Origin: Thermodesulfovibrionia bacterium
GTDB taxonomy: Bacteria; Nitrospirota; Thermodesulfovibrionia; UBA6902
DNA: 10,589 nt
NCBI GenBank assembly: GCA_947258735.1
Contig: CAMYJJ010000088.1
Location: 1-10,589, forward strand
Direction: 5' to 3'
In this document: in pieces, positions 5,833-10,589 of the stretch
Layout of the letters: every line of letters begins with the position of its first letter
Position numbering within the stretch: the first letter of the stretch is position 1
The notes under the pieces: generated by a model
Seen by the model: the letters and a program-made list of their open reading frames with translations, nothing else
Databases searched by the model: none
Told to the model about the DNA's origin: nothing
Program-made: the position numbers and the translations under genes

Positions 5833-6442
5833 CTGTACGCTCCGATTTATAGTTGCTTGTTAATGGGTTTCTGGGAATCTGATCATCCTCTGATTTGGTA
5901 TATTTCAGCTCGTCAGGCCGGATCGGAGGGGGAAGCGGCTCAATAGGTTTGAAACGGGGGCTGTGAGGATTATGACAATGAACGCAAAGGCGATATTGTT
6001 TTTTACCATTCCAGAAACCTGTTCTTTTTCCGTGTACTCCTGCTTTCCAGTCACGAAAGATAGTGCCATGACATTGTCCGCAGAGATTGTAAGACGTTTC
6101 AAATGATATGAGCTGGCCGTTTGCCAGTCTCAGCTTGTCCCTGTCTGAAGGATTATGGCAGTCAAGACACCATCTCTGTTCCTCCGCATGATGCAGTATA
6201 ATGTCCTCATGGAAATCAAGTTCACGGCGTTCTTCATTGACCTCCAGATCAGCATGACATTCTGAACAGGGAAATATGTCCTCTGAAAACGGAGGTGGGG
6301 GCACAAAATAATCAGGTACATCATCAGCAGCAGTTACCATTGTTAACATCATTGGATTAACAACAAGGGTAAGAAAAAAAATGATAAAGAGGAAAGGCCT
6401 GACTCTCAAGAGTCCGCAACATGGGTTATTAGATATGACCAC
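5813..6442 (-). CDS. periplasmic tetraheme cytochrome c
   Basis: 209 residues, starting at GTG 6442, supported by AAGGAG about 11 bases upstream; the next in-frame Met falls inside the hydrophobic segment. Residues 15-38 are a signal peptide or N-terminal anchor (P-F-L-F-I-I-F-F-L-T-L-V-V, then A-A-D-D). Four c-type heme sites: CSECH (59-63), CLDCH (92-96), CGQCH (121-125), CVHCH (153-157). Extra histidines (H78, H84, H85, H137, H160) can supply bis-His ligation. The tail after the fourth heme is Pro-rich (P-L-P-P-P-I-R-P) and then charged. It probably relays electrons between the Fe-S/NrfD pair encoded just downstream and soluble periplasmic partners, the position held by triheme DsrJ in Dsr complexes, but it is longer and has one heme more. 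I cannot name a defined family. Confidence 0.85.
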   Translation of the reverse strand: MVISNNPCCGLLRVRPFLFIIFFLTLVVNPMMLTMVTAADDVPDYFVPPPPFSEDIFPCSECHADLEVNEERRELDFHEDIILHHAEEQRWCLDCHNPSDRDKLRLANGQLISFETSYNLCGQCHGTIFRDWKAGVHGKRTGFWNGKKQYRLCVHCHNPHSPRFKPIEPLPPPIRPDELKYTKSEDDQIPRNPLTSNYKSERTDVKEKH

Positions 6443-6515
6443 TTAACAAAATCTCCTTCCTGTTATGTTACTGGTGAAGTTATTAAAGCAGCATGATGAA
6501 TACTTAAACCAAATG

Positions 6516-6545
6516 ATTATATAATAAAATCTTATAGAATTGCAA
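6516..6545 (-). promoter_or_regulatory. possible promoter for the tetraheme/Fe-S/NrfD genes
   Basis: On the minus strand TTGCAA (6545-6540) and TATAAT (6521-6516) are separated by 18 bases. The -10 hexamer is a perfect consensus match and the -35 matches 4 of 6. It lies in the 213-bp gap after the pentaheme gene, about 75 bases before the GTG of the tetraheme gene. The region is AT-rich, so a chance match is possible. Confidence 0.4.
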
Positions 6546-6655
6546 CAGGGATGAGCGCGATTTTCGTATACGTGCAGCAGGATGTTGACAGGCTAATTTT
6601 TATGACATAATCGCCTTAAGGGTATACCAAACAGAATGACGTTTCAAGTCGAGAT

Positions 6656-7510
6656 TCAGTCCTTATACGACCGGGAAATTAATGATGCCACGATCCACGA
6701 TCCGGCAAATACCAGCATCAGGAATGTAGAGAATTTCCTCCTGAATGCGAGGTGATCAAACGTGTTTTCGACATCTTCCTCAATGGCATCAAGCTGCTTT
6801 GTATAGTACTCTGTCTCTCTCTTTACCGTAGTAACATCAATAGTGTGAAAGAGTGAACGGAATTTTGCCTGTGTATCAAACAGTCTTTTTTCCTCTTTAT
6901 CAGGATACGCCCCTTTTGACTTTAATACGAGAAGAGCTTCTTCAATGTCTTCAATCTTTTCATCAGTCAGAAACAGGGCCTGCTTCATCATCTTTGCCCT
7001 GTCGTAGGAATGACATTTTGAACAGCGCTGGGCATTGATAATATCAATACTTACCTTTTGTATATTATGAGATCCATGACAGGTCACGCAGTTTGGCCCG
7101 TCGCCGGTTTCCTTCAGCGCCTTACCATGACCGCTCTCAACATAATGCTTAAGAATCCCCAAATGACATTTACCGCACAGTTCCGGTACTTCAGTATATT
7201 TCGGCGACCCTCCGAAGCCCCGCTTGTGGGACATCGACATGGTGGCGTCTGTTTTATCTCCTCCATGACAGTCATCACAGGAGACATCATTCTGATAGTG
7301 CCAGCTGAGCTGCCAGTCCTGGGGAATACTCCTCAGTTCTGCGGGCATGGCCTCTGACGTATGACATTCAACACATGCGCTCTCTTCAAGGATCTCTGAT
7401 GTCCAGGGCTTGCTCAGGAATTCTTTTTCAAACAGTTCCCTGTAGCCTGCAGACACAGGCACGGTAGTAGAGAGGACGGCAATAATTAAAAGACAGTAGA
7501 AATATCTCAC
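6656..7510 (-). CDS. membrane-anchored pentaheme cytochrome c
   Basis: 284 residues from GTG 7510, whose GTGA overlaps the stop codon of the cytochrome b gene; a strong GGGGGAGG lies just upstream. This start puts a signal peptide at once at the N-terminus (V-R-Y-F-Y-C-L-L-I-I-A-V-L, cleavage near S-A-G at about residue 21); a longer in-frame ATG at 7543 would add 11 residues inside the cytochrome b gene. Five heme sites: CVECH (46-50), CDDCH (78-82), CGKCH (112-116), CVTCH (141-145), CSKCH (163-167). Residues about 175-250 are a helical, charged stretch without hemes, and 259-279 form a C-terminal transmembrane anchor with a short R-S-Y-K-D tail. The role is inferred from position: it accepts electrons from the Rieske/cytochrome b core, taking the place of cytochrome c1 or f. 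The fold resembles cytochrome c3/c554-like multihemes only in general terms. Confidence 0.85.
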   Translation of the reverse strand: MRYFYCLLIIAVLSTTVPVSAGYRELFEKEFLSKPWTSEILEESACVECHTSEAMPAELRSIPQDWQLSWHYQNDVSCDDCHGGDKTDATMSMSHKRGFGGSPKYTEVPELCGKCHLGILKHYVESGHGKALKETGDGPNCVTCHGSHNIQKVSIDIINAQRCSKCHSYDRAKMMKQALFLTDEKIEDIEEALLVLKSKGAYPDKEEKRLFDTQAKFRSLFHTIDVTTVKRETEYYTKQLDAIEEDVENTFDHLAFRRKFSTFLMLVFAGSWIVASLISRSYKD

Positions 7511-8601
7511 GAGTACCTCCCCCAGAAAGTTAATGCAACCCATGCTGCCAAAAGAAGAAGAAAGGCTCCCAGAAGAGCAGGTCTCTTGATTATATTCTTC
7601 TCTTCCCCTGTATCAAAGAAAGGCCACAGCAGGAATGTGAAAATGGCCACAATCTGAATGCTGATTCCAAAAAATTTATTAGGGATAAGTTTCATCATCT
7701 GATAGGGAGCAAGAAAATACCATTCAGGCTTAATGTCGGCCGGAGTCCTGAACGGGTCTGCCGGCGTGTTGGCAGCTTCCGGTATAAACATGGTCGGGAA
7801 AAATGAAATAAGAAAGAAGATAAGTGCAAAGAACAGCATGACCATGGACACTTCCTTCATAAAGAAATGAGGATAGAAAGGATAACTGTCTGAATATTTT
7901 GTGTGACTGTACTCGGTCCATGGTTTTTCTTCGTCAGCTGATTTACTGAAGGGGGGGACGGACAGCCCGATACGCCATACAAAGAATATATGCATACCTA
8001 CGATGGCCATAAAAATGGGAGGCAGAAAACCTACATGCAAAGAGAAAAACCGTGTTAATGTTACACCAGAAATGGATTCTCCGCCTTTTAAGACATTTGC
8101 GGCAAATTCACCTACAACCGGAAAAGCTGTAGGGATATTGGTTACAATTGTTGTGGCCCAGTAACTCCTCTGGCTCCAGGGTAGCAGGTATCCGCTCAGA
8201 CAGAAAAGAAGTGTAACAAGCAGGAGCAGTCCACCGGCAAGCCATGTGATCTCGCGCGGCTTTTTATAATTTCCCATAAAAAATATGGATATTAAATGAA
8301 TAAAAACCAACGCGACCATCAGATTGCTGGTCACAATATGAATCATTCGTATCAACCAGCCAAAGGATATGTTTGTCATAATATTCTGAACACTGCTGAA
8401 GGCATGATCAGTATGCGGAACATAGTACATCAGAAGGAAATAGCCTGATATGGCCATAATAAAATATGCCACTAATGTAACAATACCAATAGTATAAAAT
8501 ATGTTGGTGTCCCTCGGAACCTTGTGCTCATTCAGAGAGGAATCAACAAGATCCGAAAGACCTACCCTTACATTTAAACCTTCTCTCATCTTTTGCCACA
8601 T
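7507..8601 (-). CDS. cytochrome b of a Rieske/cyt b quinol oxidase (fused cyt b6 + subunit IV type)
   Basis: 364 residues. The N-terminal half matches cytochrome b6: heme b histidines H88/H102 (14 apart) and H189/H204 (15 apart, the b6-type spacing; mitochondrial-type cyt b has 14), plus P-W-S-Q-R-S-Y-W (141-148). The C-terminal half resembles subunit IV, with the Qo-site motif P-E-W-Y (292-295) and three hydrophobic helices, ending in F-W-G-R-Y-S. It oxidises quinol at the periplasmic side and passes electrons to the Rieske protein and, across the membrane, through two b hemes. Where cyt b6 has the cysteine that holds heme c_i (N-I-F-Y-C), this protein has N-I-F-Y-T (T37). The gene starts 6 bases after the Rieske stop, with only AGGAT as ribosome binding site, and its stop overlaps the pentaheme start. 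Confidence 0.95.
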   Translation of the reverse strand: MWQKMREGLNVRVGLSDLVDSSLNEHKVPRDTNIFYTIGIVTLVAYFIMAISGYFLLMYYVPHTDHAFSSVQNIMTNISFGWLIRMIHIVTSNLMVALVFIHLISIFFMGNYKKPREITWLAGGLLLLVTLLFCLSGYLLPWSQRSYWATTIVTNIPTAFPVVGEFAANVLKGGESISGVTLTRFFSLHVGFLPPIFMAIVGMHIFFVWRIGLSVPPFSKSADEEKPWTEYSHTKYSDSYPFYPHFFMKEVSMVMLFFALIFFLISFFPTMFIPEAANTPADPFRTPADIKPEWYFLAPYQMMKLIPNKFFGISIQIVAIFTFLLWPFFDTGEEKNIIKRPALLGAFLLLLAAWVALTFWGRYS

Positions 8602-8607
8602 AGTTTT

Positions 8608-9012
8608 TTATCCTATTACGATATCTTCTCCCTCAACTTTGAGAGGAATGACAGTTAAAGATTTTGGCGGTGGTCCGGAAACAACACGCCCTTCAAGGTT
8701 GAATATACCGGCATGACAGGGACAAACAAGTTTCTTTTTCTGCTTATCATATTCCAGGAGGCAGCCCAGGTGAGTGCATACCCTTGAGAGTGCAATAAGA
8801 CCTATACCGGGACGGTCAATAATAATAGCCGGAGTATTTTGAAAAAGGATCTCTTTTGCATCACCAACATCAGATTTGCGCACCGTCTGTTTTCCGGCCA
8901 TGATTTCAGTCCTGGGTGGAGCAAGATATTTCAGAAACGGATAAGCGAGAGAGCCTAATGAGATAGAACCCATGACCGCAAAAATAATACTTAAAAAACT
9001 GCGTCTCTGCAT
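8608..9012 (-). CDS. Rieske [2Fe-2S] protein
   Basis: 134 residues from ATG 9012, chosen because AAAGGAGGG lies 5 bases upstream; an in-frame TTG at 9030 has no such site. A Tat-type N-terminus (Q-R-R-S-F-L, then a hydrophobic helix at about 8-30) serves as export signal and membrane anchor. Cluster motifs: C79-T-H81-L-G-C84 and C97-P-C99-H100, giving ligands C79, H81, C97, H100 and a C84-C99 disulfide. The proline loop S-G-P-P-P-K is at 112-117. After the second box the chain reads A-G-I-F rather than G-S-x-Y, so the Ser and Tyr that hydrogen-bond the cluster in high-potential Rieske proteins are absent. This suggests a lower potential, suited to menaquinol (inference). It works with the cytochrome b encoded 6 bases downstream. 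Confidence 0.95.
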   Translation of the reverse strand: MQRRSFLSIIFAVMGSISLGSLAYPFLKYLAPPRTEIMAGKQTVRKSDVGDAKEILFQNTPAIIIDRPGIGLIALSRVCTHLGCLLEYDKQKKKLVCPCHAGIFNLEGRVVSGPPPKSLTVIPLKVEGEDIVIG

Positions 9013-9042
9013 TAACCCTCCTTTACTCAATTAAGTTCTGAA

Positions 9043-9071
9043 ACTGTAACAAAATCAACTAGATATGTCAA
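9043..9071 (-). promoter_or_regulatory. possible promoter for the Rieske/cytochrome b/pentaheme genes
   Basis: On the minus strand a perfect -35 TTGACA (9071-9066) is followed after 17 bases by TACAGT (9048-9043), a 4-of-6 match to TATAAT. It sits in the 90-bp gap between the NrfD and Rieske genes and would give a leader of about 25 bases. No terminator is visible between the two genes, so this would be an internal promoter. Confidence 0.4.
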
Positions 9072-9102
9072 TTTTCAAAAAAATCTTATACTACATTATT
9101 TC

Positions 9103-10329
9103 TTATTTTTCCTTCAGCGTATATTTGACTGAAGGGACTATTTTATTAAATATCCAGAAAAGGAAAAAAGGCAGTCCGCCCATAAACAGGGCACCCAGCA
9201 ATCCTTCTTTAAATGTCTCTGCATTATGAGGAATAATCGGCAGATGATAATGCATGAATCCGGCAAAGGAATTGGAGAATGCCTGTCCTCCGATGACAAC
9301 ATTCCACCTCATCATAAACACGCCGAAGAGCACCAGTGCTGAGGCTACTGCAGCCCTTCTTACGGTCAGTCCGGGGAGAAGCAGCATAATAAATGGCACT
9401 GCATTACCGATTCCGTACTGCATGATAAATATCTTGGTAAAGTCCATATCATAGATAACTGTTCTTAAAATGTCCCATGATTTGGTTGCGGTGTAACCTC
9501 TGAATATAAGATCAAGAAGCTCCAGTACTATTGCAGCAACCATGGCGCCAAGGAGAAACTTTGAAGTTTTCTTGGTGACCGCAACCTCTTCTCCAATTAC
9601 TTCATCAGCAGTCATATGAAAGTCTTTCTTGGAGTGCTTTATCCTGAACTTCCTCCACTCCATCATGATAATATCTGTCAGCATGCAAAGTGCAATACCT
9701 GATACGATTGCCGACATGATAAATATGACCGGCATCAGGGGTGTTGTCCAGAGGGCATTTGCCTTTACCGATCCGAATATAAATCCTGCATACCCATGGA
9801 GAAAGCATGCAACCGGTATGCCCAGGGCCGCCAGATACTTGACTAACGTATGGTCAGTATGAAGGGCGTCTTCACTGATATCATTGGCCCCTAATGTCAG
9901 GATTTTATACGTTTTCCCCAATAATTTATTGTAAAATCCCTTTGCTTCTTTCAGGGCTATTGCCTGCTCCACAAAAAATTTCCTGTAGACAAACCATATT
10001 TCTGCCGCAACGATCGCCATATAAAAAGAATACACCATCCCAAATGCCGCGATTGCAGAAGTGAAATGGGGGGTAAACATGACCTCAAAATTTCTCTGGG
10101 GCTGCTGAAGATGAAACAACAGCGGCATGGGAGCAACGATAAGAAGTGCAAAAGAAAATACAAGCGCAAATTTTGCTATGTCCTTAAGGTCTTCCTGACC
10201 AAACACGTGATACAGTGAGGATAAAACAAATGCACCGGCATATGAGAAAAATTCCTTGGTTGTCCATTCTGCTCCATGTACTGCCAATTCAGCACCATGG
10301 GCTGCTACTGCTGCTAACTCAGCGCTCAT
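9103..10329 (-). CDS. NrfD-family (PsrC-like) integral membrane subunit
   Basis: 408 residues. About eight or more transmembrane helices (for example 30-44, 52-74, 90-115, 163-187, 195-222, 257-277, 309-345, 376-397). Two hydrophilic loops interrupt them (about 118-160 and 224-256). Conserved-looking patches include F-H-L-Q-Q-P-Q-R (72-79), C-F-L-H-G-Y-A-G (175-182) and H-Y-H-L-P-I-I-P-H (360-368). Such subunits hold a quinone site and couple to a ferredoxin-like protein; here that partner is encoded immediately upstream, ending 4 bases before this ATG, with GAGGTGA as ribosome binding site. This NrfD differs clearly from the one at 3646-4878 (no shared landmark motifs seen), so the two are not a recent duplication. 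The N-terminus before the first helix is Ala-rich with two H-G-A-E repeats. No catalytic subunit is in the window. Confidence 0.85.
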   Translation of the reverse strand: MSAELAAVAAHGAELAVHGAEWTTKEFFSYAGAFVLSSLYHVFGQEDLKDIAKFALVFSFALLIVAPMPLLFHLQQPQRNFEVMFTPHFTSAIAAFGMVYSFYMAIVAAEIWFVYRKFFVEQAIALKEAKGFYNKLLGKTYKILTLGANDISEDALHTDHTLVKYLAALGIPVACFLHGYAGFIFGSVKANALWTTPLMPVIFIMSAIVSGIALCMLTDIIMMEWRKFRIKHSKKDFHMTADEVIGEEVAVTKKTSKFLLGAMVAAIVLELLDLIFRGYTATKSWDILRTVIYDMDFTKIFIMQYGIGNAVPFIMLLLPGLTVRRAAVASALVLFGVFMMRWNVVIGGQAFSNSFAGFMHYHLPIIPHNAETFKEGLLGALFMGGLPFFLFWIFNKIVPSVKYTLKEK

Positions 10330-10333
10330 TACA

Positions 10334-10589
10334 TCACCTCACATTTTCATCCAGGCCAAGATAATAGACCTGGGGTTTAGTCCCGTAGGAATCCTTTAAT
10401 ACTGCGACCCTCTGGGACAGTACAATCCTGGTTACCGGATCATTTGGATCTTTAAGATTGCCAACCAGTCTGGCGCCAAAGGGACAGGCATCAACACACG
10501 CTGTCTTCATTCCCTGTCTCAGACGATGAAAACAGAACGTACATTTCTCGGCGACTTTATGAATGGGATGGAAAAACCTGGCGCCGTAT
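10334..10589 (-). CDS. ferredoxin-like [4Fe-4S] subunit, C-terminal part (start outside window)
   Basis: The frame is open at the window edge and ends in TGA at 10334-10336, giving 84 C-terminal residues. Seen: Y-G-A-R-F-F at the very edge (normally following a C-P-x-G-A cluster motif), then C-T-F-C followed by C-V-D-A-C-P-F-G-A-R, the C-x2-C...C-x3-C-P set of a last [4Fe-4S] cluster. This matches the final cluster of the Fe-S protein at 4900-5832 (C244-C265 there). The tail (D-P-N-D-P-V-T-R, then K-P-Q-V-Y-Y-L-G) is also typical of DmsB/NrfC/HybA-like subunits. It is the predicted electron-transfer partner of the NrfD protein that starts 4 bases later. Whether it has a Tat signal, or is fused to a molybdopterin domain as in ActB, cannot be seen. 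Confidence 0.85.
   Translation of the reverse strand, partial: YGARFFHPIHKVAEKCTFCFHRLRQGMKTACVDACPFGARLVGNLKDPNDPVTRIVLSQRVAVLKDSYGTKPQVYYLGLDENVR

Noticed and set aside
7511..7543. ATG start at 7543 for the pentaheme cytochrome
   Set aside because: It lies within the cytochrome b gene without a ribosome site; GTG 7510 has GGGGGAGG and a signal peptide directly at its N-terminus.
9013..9030. TTG start at 9030 for the Rieske protein
   Set aside because: The six extra codons contain the AAAGGAGGG that is the ribosome site for ATG 9012.
1..10589. CRISPR array, tRNA/rRNA, insertion sequence or phage genes
   Set aside because: No spaced direct-repeat array, no cloverleaf or rRNA segment, and no transposase, integrase or structural phage protein was found in the coding frames examined.
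9103..10589. A complete alternative complex III (Act) or molybdoenzyme operon
   Set aside because: Only the tail of the Fe-S protein is visible and no molybdopterin domain lies in the window, so a catalytic identity cannot be claimed.

Overview
The window reads as chromosomal DNA of an anaerobic, Gram-negative bacterium with menaquinone-type, cytochrome-rich respiration and moderate GC. The evidence is a long run of Tat- or Sec-exported redox proteins, a Rieske/cytochrome b pair, two multiheme c-type cytochromes and two NrfD-type quinone-linked membrane subunits. Gene content recalls deep-branching sulfur, nitrogen or metal respirers such as Nitrospirota (Thermodesulfovibrionia-like), Desulfobacterota or anammox-type planctomycetes. 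Taxonomy is inference only; no marker gene is present.

Left part (1-3455), mixed small genes: the 3' end of a DUF6122 membrane protein (1-231); a gene-poor stretch (232-825) holding a possible 47-codon minus-strand ORF, two perfect hairpins and a 10-bp-period direct-repeat array; a small exported protein with an Arg/Tyr-rich tail (826-1206) followed by a terminator-like hairpin; a DUF427 protein on the minus strand (1321-1602); a REP-like palindrome (1731-1755); a THEP1-type nucleoside-triphosphatase (1834-2358); and an exported redoxin-fold/TPR protein whose redox cysteines are missing (2430-3455).

Right part (3646-10589, all minus strand, transcribed from high to low coordinates), a respiratory cluster: C-terminus of a multi-[4Fe-4S] ferredoxin-like subunit, NrfD-type membrane subunit, Rieske protein, fused cytochrome b6/subunit IV-like protein, membrane-anchored pentaheme cytochrome c, a 213-bp gap with a possible promoter, tetraheme cytochrome c, Tat-exported four-cluster Fe-S protein, and a DsrP-like NrfD-family subunit. 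It ends in a clear intrinsic terminator at 3584-3617. Several genes overlap or nearly touch (GTGA overlap, 20-nt overlap, 6-nt gap), so co-expression is likely.

Inferred working: the Rieske/cytochrome b core oxidises menaquinol and hands electrons to the pentaheme cytochrome. The two ferredoxin/NrfD pairs, one with its own tetraheme cytochrome in the same order as DsrJ-O-P, exchange electrons between the quinone pool and periplasmic carriers. No catalytic (for example molybdopterin) subunit lies within the window; one could lie upstream of position 10589. The most notable points are the composite architecture, the loss of the heme c_i cysteine in cytochrome b, the loss of the Ser/Tyr hydrogen-bond donors in the Rieske protein, and the possible regulator-box array at 641-680.
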